Shown here piece by piece: positions 21,681-33,725 of a DNA stretch of 64,000 nucleotides. The translations under genes were made by a program, and so were the position numbers. This DNA comes from Sphagnum magellanicum. Taxonomy: Eukaryota; Streptophyta; Sphagnopsida; Sphagnales; Sphagnaceae. Each line of letters begins with the position of its first letter. Within the stretch, counting starts at the first letter, position 1. The notes beneath the pieces were generated by a model. That model had not been told where the DNA came from, ran no database searches, and was given only the letters and a program-made list of their open reading frames with translations. Location: assembly GCA_021904315.1 (NCBI GenBank), contig CM038910.1, forward strand, positions 15,810,001 through 15,874,000. Direction: 5' to 3'.

Positions 21681-24600
21681 TGGGTTTTTAGTTTTTTTTT
21701 TCCATATGTGGGGTTATTAAATTAGTGGAGAGGTATGATTTTTCCCCTTGATTTACCATGCCCATGACTTTATTGTGTATGGTATGATGTATGATGGATT
21801 GGTGTGTGATTTTAAGGTGGGGCATTTTTTTTTGAATTTACAAAATACAGTCCAATAAAAATATAAGGTCCCAATATTATTTAATTAATTATATAGTATG
21901 ATTATGTTTATTCTAAAAAAAATGATAATTAATATAGAGAAATTTTAAATCCTTGGTATTAAAAAAAAAAAGTCGAAAGGATATAACATATATATTAAAG
22001 ATTTTAAATACTAGTTATTAGTAGGTTCAATTAATAGGTTAATAAGTGAACTAATAATAGTAAATGATCTAAAAACTAAATGCAAAATAACATGATATGA
22101 ACACCAAGGAACATGAATAGAAGGATACCTTCACACAATTAATAATTGAATCATATTGAAAAAAATAATTTTAAATGGATATTTTGCTTTACCACTTCCC
22201 AATTGATTAGTTGAAGGGTATGGTTAGTACATATGGTATGCCCCCCCAAAAAAAAAGTTATTATATGATCTTACCATGTTTAGTTGCATCTTCATTAATC
22301 TTGATGACTTCAAGTATTAAAATTTTAAATAAACTTAAGGTATCAAAACTTGATGTAAACAAAAAATTGTAATTAAATTTAGGATGGTTTAAATATATGC
22401 ATGTTAAAAAATAAAGTAATTATAAGGTGAGGAAAAATAAGTTCCTTCATGTAATACCTTTGAAGCAATATTTTGTTTGATGCATGTACGGTAAAATTTT
22501 AACATTTAGTGTCCCCCATGTGTGATTACAAACTTGAAAAAATAGGTTATTGATTCTTGACCCACATTCATTAACAATATTACATGTGAAAAATTAAAAC
22601 AAATAAAAAATTGAAAAACATGTGGTAGTTCTTTTTTGTCCATGAATACAAATGAAATTCTCAAATTTGTAATTCATTGATACATTAAATTATGTTGTCC
22701 AGAACAACAAGCTAAATTATGGACTAGGCAATTGGTGAAGGCTACCTAATTACTAAAAAAATTGAATAACCAAGTAGTTCAAAGGACGTACTAAACATAA
22801 TTGAGTGTCAAGGGCCATTGAATATTTGTTTATTCCTTGGCAACCAAACACAATAGACAAGAATTATGGTAGGGAGGCAATCATCTATCATTTTTGTGAC
22901 CGCAAGTTGTGAAAGGAGCCAATTGTGTGTTGTTGTTATGATAAGGAGCCAATCATGTGGCATGGCCCACAAAAGTTATTGTTTATAAGTTTTGTGCAAC
23001 TAGCCAATGGTTTTGCAAGGCACTCCTCAACAATTGGTTATTATACAAAGAGGTAATATGAAACTAAAATTGAAAACTTTTTTCTACCAAATATCGGTGT
23101 TGTTGTTCTCACATTAATTTTAAATCGTGACAACACCTTCAAATAATTTAAAAGGTTAAGATACCAATTTGGCAACAAGATGCAAAAAATGATGATTTCA
23201 TCAAAGATAAAATTGAAAGAATTGACCTTGTTTTAACATGGGTTATATACATGAATGACTAGGTATTATTTGGCCTTTTAGCAATATTGAAGAGTTTTGA
23301 TAATGTTTTGTTTCGAATGAGTTATTTTCTTAAAGGTCTTCCAATATTGAGGTCTTGTAATGAAGGTGGAGCTTGACAAGACAAAATAGTAGAAGCCTAG
23401 TTAGGGAATGCTTCATCTTGCATAAACAATTACATTTTTTTTTGTGTGGATTCATTTTTAAAGTTGTGATTAAAGAAAAAAAAATTCCTTTGGGATTCAT
23501 TTTTTAAGGTTGTGAACCAAGGTTATATTATATATTTTGTTATTAATCTTTGAGAAACCTACATACATTCTATCACCTCAGCAAAAGCCAAGGAGTAAAA
23601 CTTTGACAAGCCAAAACTGATTACGACTTTAACAAACTTGGAAAGTTGTTTTATCAAAGCTTACATAACAAACTTATTAATTATTTGCAAAATTTAATCT
23701 CCCATATACATTATAAGCATAACATACTATATTGTGTTTGAAGGATGAATGGGAACTTTGTTGGGAACAAGTAGAAAGAACATGCTTCTAGATTATTATT
23801 ATTTTTTAACACATTGTCTATATACACACAAGGTTATAATATTTAGTGTACTATAGAGGGTGTTGAATAGGCTTGTGTGTAGTTGTGAAGAAATATTAAT
23901 GTGACCAATGAAATTGCTGAATTTGGCAATTTGAGTTTTTAAAAATTGTTTCAAATGAACTAAAGTTAAATTTGTAATAAGGTTTGGTAGGTTTGTAAAC
24001 ATTTTAGAAGACCAATGAAAATGGTACAAAGGCATCATTATTTTTAATGTTCAACATAAAAGGGTTGTTTGTAGGTTTGAAATTATAAACTAAATCCCAA
24101 TGGGATTGCTAGATTTGATGGTCTAAATTTTTTTTCTAAAAAGACCCCCACTAGGTTGAAAGAAAAAAATGTAAAGACACACAAGGCCAAAAGGGGTTGA
24201 AGCTTGGCACAAGAAAGCCCCCATGACCTAGCAGGGACCAGTTAAAAGTGAATTAAAAATATCTCTAATGGTAAGACTGGGGATTCAATGAAAAAATTGA
24301 GTGCTCATCAATGTTGGGTAGTTCTCAATTCTTGAAAGTACTATTGGTACCAATTCTCATATGAAAAAGAGAATCGGTTTGGTTCTTAGTTTTTTTTTCA
24401 AAATCTTATACCTTGATCAATTTTTAGATAATCATCAAAATGAGAACTGTCACTTTTCAAGTAGGTTGGTTCTCACCCAAATGAGGTTCTCACCCAAGAT
24501 CTTTTCAAAAGTAGACTTAAGTATTAACCATAAAGTCACATGAAATAATACATGCATGTTTGTTACTTTAATGGTTCTTGATCCAAATGGTTTTAAAGTT

Positions 24601-25690
24601 AACCCCATTAACATGTGCAAAGTTTAAACTTAAAGTTCAACTACGCAATGCAAACATGAAGAGCTGTGATATTGTAGTTAATGTTTCCTATGATATTTTA
24701 ATAATCTTAGGTTCAAACCAATGTTGTACTAGTATATAGGTCATACCATGGATATGTCATTTCTTGTATGACATGGTATGACCCCACCCACATGTTTAGA
24801 ATTTATCCATGTTGTTCCAAATAAGTCAATTGAACTTATCATGGTTGTTACCTGATCTAATTGGTTGTTCATTTTGCAAAATCATGATTCTTATTAGTAT
24901 TCTCATTCTTGAGATTTCGTTGTCCCTAGTAAGAGGAAGAAGCTTCGTAATGATACTTCACATAATGCTTCAGTTTAGGGTTAAAATAGCCATAATGAGA
25001 ATGGGTAGACAATTCTATCTATTTTGAATTTTTATAAACCTATACAAACATGAAAACTAACCTTGAGGGTTTACTTTATAACCTTCATAGGTACCAGGTT
25101 TGAGCCTCTGTGATACCTGGTCGGTTTTCAAAATGTTAGGTCTCACTCAAAACGAGAATAGTTGGATTTCAAAATGAAAACTGGAATGAGAACCCACTAA
25201 AACCCAACTGATTTCTGATACCTGCCCAACACTGGTACTCATATCTTGTTTGAACATAAGTCTCCTAACATGAAAGCTATTTGGGAGTAGGACATTGTCC
25301 ATTAGGTGCAGGGACCCTTTGTTGAATGAGAATATGAAAGGCAAGGGAATTTGTCAGAATTTCTTTTCTCACTTATATTAAGTGAACTAACAATTCAATG
25401 TGCTGGACTTGCATATTACTTATGCAATTTGTTTGCCCAAACAGATATTAGCATGCATGGTCATATGCAACCTATTCTTATGAAATTGGGCCAGCTAGTA
25501 GACTAGCATCCATAAATTGAAGCCTGTAAAAGCATGCATGTTCTGGCCACAAAACCTAAAAATGCTTATATCAATCTCCTTAGAATTTTAAAAACAAAAT
25601 TGACCTCCAAGTAATTTTCAAAAGTGACCGACTATTTTGTACTTATCCCCAGTATTTCAACATCCCAGGTTGTGATCTAGGATCCATGTG
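21681..25690. other. Long AT-rich non-coding stretch
   Basis: No supported gene. Repeated 'gagaac...ggttctca' style text occurs at about 24290-24510 and 25090-25240 ('cacccaaatgaggttctcacccaag', 'gagaacccactaaaaccc'), resembling text near 890-930 and 47870-48270. These look like pieces of one dispersed non-coding repeat. I could not define its ends. Confidence 0.4.
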
Positions 25691-25792
25691 GATCTTCCAG
25701 ATGGAGCAAAATTGATTCGTGTAGCTGTTTCTTTAAAGATTGATCTTCCAGTTCCAGCAAAATTGATTGGTTTGGCTGCTTCTTTAAAGATT
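25691..25792 (+). repeat. Two-copy tandem duplication (51-bp period)
   Basis: Units starting gatcttccag at 25691 and 25742 share 'gcaaaattgatt' and 'tttctttaaagatt'-like text. A simple local duplication. Confidence 0.8.
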
Positions 25793-26139
25793 GGCAGCAA
25801 CCCAAAAGTACAGACCTAAAGCGGTATCACTACCATAGGGGCAAAGATGAGGTGGTGAATGCATCAAACAGAGCAGGTCTACATTAACATAGTGGGTCAT
25901 ACTAGGCCGTTTTTGAGGGCTGCTGTGTAGTACAGTCATGTAGATACATACACACAGCTGCAAGATCGAGGCGGAGAAATGCCTCGAGCTAAGTAAGCAT
26001 TGCATATGGCAAAGGCAAAGGGTCGGTCATTTGAACAGAGAAAATAACGGAATGCCTGAATATGAATGAATGTCAAGGCTCTTGACCCCACCATCAAACT
26101 TCAGATCAGATGGGTAGTATGATTTTGGGCTCTGATTCC

Positions 26140-26432
26140 CTCTCTTTGTGAGCTTCTCCAATTAAATTAAACCCAATGGCGTTACCAAACTCCCTATGAA
26201 CCTTGCGAGTAGCAGTGATGAGGAATCATTTGTTGTCATTCTTGACCATGTTATCTCACAATGCCCTAAATACAGGCTTCAAGACAAAACTGTTTCCACC
26301 AATCCTATTATTTAGGGACTGAATGCAAATTCTAAAAGCCTCCTCACTTTGTGGCAATGGAGAGGACACCTTATGCATGCGATCAAACGTCAGCCGCAGC
26401 GAGTGGGCATTCCAAAAGTGAAATGGCTGCAG
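26140..26432 (-). pseudogene. Unidentified protein-like relic
   Basis: On the minus strand from 26432, one frame of about 90 codons with only two stops reads LQPFHFWNAHSLRLTFDRMH, then SEEAFRICIQSLNNRIGG, SFVLKPVFRAL and TATRKVHREFGNAIG. The composition looks like real globular protein, unlike the shadows around it. GC content is also higher here. I do not recognise the family. It could be an exon copy of a host gene or part of a transposon. Confidence 0.4.
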
Positions 26433-26489
26433 AGGTGGGTGTTTAGCTTTTCAAAATGCAGGCATTACTTTTAATTTTTCTTTTTACCA

Positions 26490-26720
26490 CAATGCACGGT
26501 GGGTACCCAGCTGGTATGCACTGGGTATCATGGTTAAAAATAAATAAAATAAAAACAAACGCATTGACTTCTATTTTGTGTATAATGCACTTTGGTCATG
26601 AGCATTACGGGAATCAGGCCTGCCACCTTGGGTTGCCTCACATGGGCGCTTATTCGGGTAATGCTTGCAGCCTGGGGCATTACCCTACACTTCAAATCAC
26701 CAGCAACAAATCCCCACTTG
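26490..26720 (+). repeat. Dispersed ~220-bp repeat, copy 1
   Basis: Shares 'ggtatcatg', 'gcttattcgggtaatgcttgcagcctggggcattaccctacac'-like blocks with the reverse complement of 42870-43100. Both copies are GC-rich islands, with gggtacc/gggtatc text at one end. Non-coding. Possibly a MITE- or SINE-like unit. Confidence 0.6.
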
Positions 26721-28809
26721 AAATCCATTTTACTTTTTGGAATTTAAAAGACAAATGTTTTGTCATTCTCACACCAGTTTTTTCTCATTAATTTGATGAT
26801 CACTTTTTGGGTGGTTGTCTTATTACTTCCTGCAAATGCTTTCCTAACGAACTGTGAACTTACTTATTATAAAGAGGTCCTGAAGGGAACTTTATCGCAC
26901 TAGGACGTCACTAGGGCCCCATTGACTGACCACTATGAAACACCAATAAAGAATACATTCTTTCTCCTAACAATTATTAATGGCCCTAGAAGTAACAACA
27001 ACAATCACATATATCATTCATTCACTCATTGTATGAGCAAATGATCCCATCATGCAGCCCGTCATGGGCAAAGGGCGCTGCAGACGAGATCAAATATGCC
27101 TTCAGGCACTCAATGTCTGAAGGACTGGTGGTAGGCCCACAGGGCCAGTTGTTTGTGGAAGCAATTGAATGCCAGGGGTGCATTATACAACCTACAAAAC
27201 AGAGATGAAAGCCCAAGGAATAAGAATTTCTTTTATGGGGAAATAAACCCAAAAAAGAGGTTGCTATTGCTTTTTTTTTTTGAGACAGATGGTTTGGGCA
27301 TTGATGATGGAAATAACAAAAGAGTAAGGTAGATGTGCCAAAAAAAAACCAACTTCTGTGGGCCAAAAACCAATGGCCTTTTGAACTAGTCTATTGCACG
27401 AAATTTTTCCATTTATGTGCTATTAGAGGACAATATACTGAAATTAAAAACTTAATAAGTATATGAATCTGCCTGACTAGACAAACAAAAGGTGGGAGGA
27501 GAGAAACAATGTCCTTTTAGGTTTGAAGGAGACCGGCCACTGGAATGGATGGTTTGTGCAATGTCAAAGATGAAAATATTATGTATGGACAAAAAGGGCG
27601 TTGTGATGGTTTGTGCAATGTCAAAGATGACAATTTACATATGGACAAAACGGGAAGGGGGGGGGTTTGTATATAAAATATGATACTTGGTAGTTGAGAA
27701 GGGAATGACAGGATCAAGGATCTAGTTGGTCACCCAGTGGTGAGTGATGACAGTTTTTGGTGGCTGTGTCCAAGTCGTCATGTGTGTGTGTGTGTGTGAG
27801 AGCGAGAGAGAGAGAGAGAGATATGTGTATGGACAAACCGTCTACAAGTTGGGAAGATAGATTCTAACTTTTTTGGGTTTTCTAGGTGAGTAGCCTCTCT
27901 GCCAGAATCGGATTCAAATCTTTATTGTTGGAAATTGAAAAGACGGGAAAAGAAGTTACTTACATTCCAGGAATATACAGTAAACCCTTGAAGCCACTCA
28001 AGTTTCAGTGGTAGCTTGTTGACATAGGCCCTTGATCATACTTTTGGTTCATACTACAATTTTATTGGGCTTTTCTTCTTGGCTCCTACCCAAAGCATTT
28101 CCTTTGCTTTGTATTGCTATACACTCCAATAGGTAGTAGGGTAAACCAGCCTATGTCTGAACACATAGTGGCTCAGAGGTTGCTGAAATTCAGGGGTGGA
28201 GTCGCCTGAATTTGATGTGAAAATGAAAATTATAGCCCTAATATGGGCACACCCATTGCAATTTATAGCATTTAAAAGTAGTAGAATCTGAGTGAGATAT
28301 GCCCACCCAAATCAAGGCGGGTCAAGAGTGGCAAAAAAAAGTCTTAGGACACATGGCATCTATAAGCAAACAGAACAAGAGTGGTGGATGTACATTACCT
28401 ATCACATCCCAAACTTGGATGTAGAAATAAGCAAATTCGTTACACAAATGTTCATAATTGGTTTCTGTAGTGTAGATCTATCCAAGCATAAGGGTTAAGA
28501 TTGGATGGACATGGGTGGCCAAATGTTTGAAGAACCCTAAAGTTGAAAACAGCTGAAATTTATGGGCACTTGCTCATAACAATGTGTTGCAACACCATCC
28601 GTTTCAATTGAACCATCATTTTGAATCCACTTGTTTCTATTTTGCAAAGTTTTTGGTCTTTCAATTTCTCTCCACCTCAGGGTGATCACTTGGCTCTTTT
28701 GAGCTTTGAACTTTCTAAGCAACTTCTAAGCTTCATGATGTTCCAAGTTTTTTGAGCTTCATGAGAATTTGAACTTTCCAAGGTTTGTGAGATTTGAATG
28801 AGATACAAT
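26721..28809. other. Non-coding stretch with microsatellite and local duplication
   Basis: A 57-bp-period duplication ('ggtttgtgcaatgtcaaaga') starts at 27551 and 27608. A compound (TG)n(GA)n microsatellite lies at 27781-27820. A small palindrome aaattcagg...cctgaattt lies near 28180-28212. No supported gene. Confidence 0.6.
27781..27820 (+). repeat. Compound (TG)n(GA)n microsatellite
   Basis: About nine TG units followed by an agag/gaga tract with one interruption (agcgag). Likely length-variable. Confidence 0.9.
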
Positions 28810-28995
28810 CTTCGTGCCTTTTCACCCTCGTGATGTTTGTTTCTTGATTTCTTGGCCTTACATATTTCTCATGTTCTTCTTCTTGGTTTCATGATCCTCA
28901 AGCTTCATGCCTCTTCACCCTTGTGATGTTCATCTTTTCATTTCTTGGCATTACATTAATTTCATGCTCTTCTTCTTACTAGTTTCATGATCCCT
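28810..28995 (+). repeat. Two-copy tandem duplication (~93-bp period)
   Basis: Units at 28810 and 28903 share 'cttcrtgcctyttcaccctygtgatg' pieces and 'atgttcttcttctt...tttcatgatcc'. No coding meaning is apparent. Confidence 0.75.
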
Positions 28996-29229
28996 ATGAT
29001 TTTATTTTTCTTTTTGTTGCTTGCAGGTATGTTGGGAAATTTGACACCCCCCTAAATTTGATCGTCATCATCTTCTTCTTGATTTTTTATAATTTTTAAA
29101 GAGCTTTGACTTCCCCCTTCTTGTGTTTTGTAGGTCTACACAAATCTTTGACTTCCTCCCCTCATGTTTACAACTTTTGGGTAAAAAACTAGGATAGTAA
29201 AAAACATGGGTTCGGTCTTCTTCTTATAA

Positions 29230-29700
29230 TCTTAGTTTTTTCCAAAGCTCTTAAAGTTGTGGTCTTCTTCCTGGTTTTTTCGAAAACTCCATGGCTATGG
29301 TCTTCTTCTTCACGGTTTTTTCCAAAGCTCACAAAGTCTGGTCTTTTTTTCCTAGTTTTTTTCCAATACTCCATGGCTATGGTCTTCTTTTTCGTGATTG
29401 AAACTTCAAAGTTGTGGTCTTGTTCTTCATGGTTTTTTCCAAAGCTCCCAAAGTTGTGTTCTTCTTATTCTTGGTTTTTTTCCAAAATTCCAAGGCTATG
29501 GTCTTCTTCTTCCTAGCCAAATCCTTGAAGTCATGGTCTTCGTTTTCATGGTTTTTTCCAAAGTTCCGAAAGTCATCTTCTTATCCCTGGCAGTACCCTC
29601 AAAGCCATGGTCTTCTTCTTCCTGGATTTTTCCAAAACTCCCAAAGCTGTTGTCTTCTTCTTGGTTTTTCCCAAAGTTCGATGGCCGTGGTCTTCATGTG
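29230..29700 (+). repeat. Minisatellite, ~59-bp units
   Basis: About eight imperfect tandem units with ttttttccaaagctc, aaagttgtggtcttcttctt and similar text. The open frames here (for example repeated VFSK/FFPK peptides) are produced by the repeat itself and are not evidence of a gene. Confidence 0.85.
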
Positions 29701-30481
29701 AACTTTTGGTTATTAGTCAACTTGCCCATTGTCTTATTCAGCTCCTTGATTATTTGCAATTTTGAAAATTTCAAGCTTTCCCCCCCTACCCCGCCATGTT
29801 TTTTGTTTTAATAATTAAAAGTAAGGAGGGTTTAGGGTGGTGTTGTAGAGGGAGATGGAGATGGTTGACAAAGTTTCGGTTTGGGTGGGGAGGGAGAGGG
29901 TCAAGGTTAAGGTTTAAGGGGAGAAGGAGAGAGTTATGGTAAAAAAGGTATAGAACATGGCAAGGTGGAGAGGGACCAGATTGTTAAGAGGGTGGAGTGT
30001 TGTTAGAACACATCCATTTTCTTGCTTTCTTTTTATTGTTGATTGCCTAGTTATCCACTGGGCTTTTGTTCTGAATCTTAGGTTGACACCTTTGTATCCC
30101 AATGGGTGTGCATGGTAGCTTGTTTGGATATATTGGTGGAACCAATTTCTTGTTTAACTTATTGCTACTATAAACTAAGCAACAACAAATTTGGCCTTTG
30201 CAATCTTGTTAATTGTCTTTTGAGTTGCTCTCGTTGTTACTCCTTGGGCATATGTTGCCTTCTTAGCTCGCTTTTTCTCCCTCTCCTTAACCCAAGCTTC
30301 TCTAATATTGTCTGCAACTATTTCGTCAATGGTTATTTTATTTTATTTTATTTTATTATTAATTTTTTTTGTTGTAGGACATTTAGAGAGTTTGTAGATG
30401 TCATGACATGTGATTAAAAATGATCTATTAAGTTTTTTCCATTGTGTGTGTCTTGCAAATAGGTGAAGTAGGGATAACAAG
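29701..30481. other. Non-coding stretch; (TTTTA)n microsatellite
   Basis: A pentanucleotide attttattttattttatttta run lies at about 30334-30356. No gene supported before the transposase relic that starts at 30482. Confidence 0.6.
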
Positions 30482-31749
30482 CTACATAAGTGCATCTCCT
30501 TTTGCAAGATCTTTTGAGATGGGGGCATCTTGTAATAGTTCGGATGTTGGCTGAACTATGTCGACTACATGGGGAGCTTCTTCAACACAACATTCTTCTT
30601 CAACAAGAACATGAGGCTTCTCCACATAATAGTGTTGTTCAAATCCATTTGGATTATTAAATTCTCCGCGTTTTATTTGAAAAACATTAGATATGCTTGC
30701 TATGTTCAATAATTCAACAGTTATAGACTGCTATTCATTTTGTTGGTTTTGACCATCTTCTTAAACATGATCATTTGGGTCTCCTGATATGTACCCATCT
30801 TCATATGAATGTTCTCCATCCATTGTTGTTGTTTTTATGTAAATTGTTGATGGTTGTGTCCTTTCATCCATTGCTCTAAGATTTAAAGGCCAAATGTTGG
30901 TAACCCTAAACCCTGAACTAATGTTATCCTTGGTCAACGATTGGTCTATTACTTTGTCCACCCATGTAGCAAATGTTATTTTGTTTAGTTTTTGGTATAT
31001 TCTTACAACCATACACTATGAGAAATTGTGTTTGCGACAATTAAACCATCCGATAATTAAAGCTCTAAAACAACTAATATATAACTGCATTGCAACTGTC
31101 CCGTGGAAATATGACAAATTAATAAATAAAATTCCATGTTAAAAATAAAAAAGTTGTGTTGTAGTTATAAATTAATTGCAAGATGTATATTTATACAATA
31201 CGATGTACGCATTGTATATACGACTATAATCAACCATGTTTGACTTTGTTGACAAATTGCATTTTAGTCGCATGTAATAACTACATCACAACTAAGATAA
31301 ATTTAGTTACTAATCAATGACTACTTTGCAACAAATGTACAGCCTTGAGTAACACATATGATCATGCTACATGTATACATTTCCATCACCCAATATACAT
31401 GACATTTCAACTTGTTTGCAACTAGTATACAACTATATTTCAACTTAAAATTTGAAATTTAAAAATCTAAAATTTGGGCGAAAATCCCTTAAGCAAATGA
31501 CATGTGGCACTATATCAACATATCTACCCCAATGCATCAATGACCTTCATGCATTTATGCTTATTGTCAAGAAATTCAAAATGAACTTTTAAAAAATATC
31601 TTTTTATTCAAACATTTTGTGTATTTCCTAGTTTTTTGGTGATGTAATTTTCATATCATGTGTTATACTATGATTATTTTTATTTGTTTAATTTAAAACT
31701 AAAATTAAAAGGTTGTTATACGTTATATTATTTATTTAAATAATTTGGA

Positions 31750-32475
31750 GATTGAAGTTTTTTGTTTTTTATTTTGGAGGTTGAAGGTTCTTGTTCTTAC
31801 TCTTCAAGAGGTTGAAGGCTTTTGTTTTTTCTCTTGAAGGTTGAAGGTTCTTATTCTTATTCTTAGAGAGGTTGAAGGTTTTTTATTTTTCCTCTCATAG
31901 GTTGAAGGTTATTATTTTTGTTTTTAAAGATGTTGAAAGCATTTTTTTCTTGGAAGTTGAAGGTTCTTGTTCTTGTTTTTAAAGAAATCGAAGGATTTTG
32001 TTTTTGCTCTTAGAGGTTGAAGGTTTTTTTTTTTGCTTTTAGAGCAATTGAAGGTTTTTATATTTACTCTTAGAGGTTAAAGGTTTTTTTTCTTACTTTT
32101 AGAGCAGTTGAAGGTTTTTGTTTTTATTCTTGGAGGTTGAAGGTTTTTATTTTTGTTTTTAGAGAAGTTGAAGGTCTTACTTTTAGAGAGGTTGAAGGTT
32201 TTTGCTCTTACTTTTGAATGTTGAAAGTTTTTGTTGTTTCTTTTGAATGTTGAAGGTTCTTGCTCATACTTTTGGATGTTGAAGGTTTTTACTTTTATTT
32301 TTTAATGTTCAAGGTTATTGCTTTTACTTTAAATGTTCAAAGTTCTTACTTTTGGTTTTCAATGTTAAAAATATGTGTTTTTATTAAGGGATATTGAAGG
32401 TCCTTACTTTTATTCTTGGATGTTGAAGGTTTTTACTCTTACTCTTAAATGTTGAAAGTTTTTACTTTTGGATGT
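31750..32475 (+). repeat. Minisatellite inside the CACTA-like element
   Basis: About 17-20 imperfect units of roughly 30-45 bp, built from 'gaggttgaaggtttttg' and 'tttttactcttaga'. Unit length drifts along the array. Confidence 0.85.
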
Positions 32476-33309
32476 ACATCAAAATTATGTATACAAATTA
32501 AGATTTTTTCAAAAGTACCTAAAATTGTAATTCAATTTACTTAATTATAAGCACACTATTTAATTATATTTGCAAGTGTACAAATTATAGTTTAGTTTGT
32601 ATCAATGTTTTATATGTTGCATTTTAATGACAAATAAGTTGCATGTTAGTGGCAGTATAATTGTAAATTAGTTTTATTTAAGTTGAAGGGATTATTTACG
32701 TACTTTTGACATTATAATGTTTTGATATGTTATTGATTTCATTTCACATATGGAATTAAATGTCGTATCATGGTAGATTTTAAATAGATAAGGTGCATTG
32801 AAAAAATTGCATGGCTCAAGTTCCATTTCAACAAAAATAGAAGAAAACATTCATTTATGAAACATAATGTTTTAAATGAAAATATTTGATTGTTGTGGGT
32901 CATTATTTTTAGGATCTGACCTTTTTAAAAAATAAAGAACAATGATTGTTATATATAGCTTGGGTGTTATGTTTAGATTCATAATTAAACTGTTTTTTGA
33001 TAATAACATTAAAAAAAAATTTGTAATGTATTTTTCAACATGGAATGCAAATGTATTTAAAGTTTCAAATCCATTTCATGTTTATAAATAATGATGTCCA
33101 ATGCAATTCAACATTATAATGGTTGTGCGAAGTTTGGAAAAATGCATTGTAAGTTGGAATTTAATTATTTAGTATTACTAAAATCAAATACCATACAATT
33201 GCTTGAAACCCAAATTTAAACACCTAGTTACAAATTAGTTACTAAATCTTTTACTTTCATTTCATCTTTAGTTGTTCAATTAGTTGCAAAGGATAGGAAC
33301 AAAATTCAT

Positions 33310-33725
33310 TACTCAAATGGATGAATGAAATAATTAAAGAATATATTCGTTAAAATAGTTATAAAAGAGTTGTAAAATATAAGTTGCAAAAGATAAGGAT
33401 ATTTAAAATCCATTTGTCAAATGGATGAATGAAATAATAAAAGAATATATTCGTCAAACTAGTTGTAAAATAGTTGTAAATAAGTTGTAAAGGATTGGGA
33501 TAAAATCCATTCACATCAAATGGATGAATGAAATAATGAAAAAATATATTTGTTGAACTAGTTGTAAAATAATTGTAGATATGTTAAAAAATATATGAAT
33601 AAATTTTATTCATCAAATGGATGAATGAAATAGTTAAAGATTATATTTGTGAAATTAGTTATAAAATAGTTGTAAATAAGTTGCAAAAGGTATTAACATA
33701 CGTCATTTGTTGACAAATGGATGAA
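33310..33725 (+). repeat. ~100-bp tandem repeat inside the CACTA-like element
   Basis: The marker atggatgaat or its close variant starts at 33317, 33421, 33520, 33617 and 33717, a spacing of 97-104 bp. Each unit also carries 'actagttgtaaaatagttgtaaataagttg'-like text, so the array multiplies the agttgyaa motif near the right terminus. Confidence 0.85.

Noticed and set aside
29259-29811. Frames of 85-137 codons with repeated SSS/FFPK peptides
   Set aside because: The frames follow from a 59-bp minisatellite; no start context or family.
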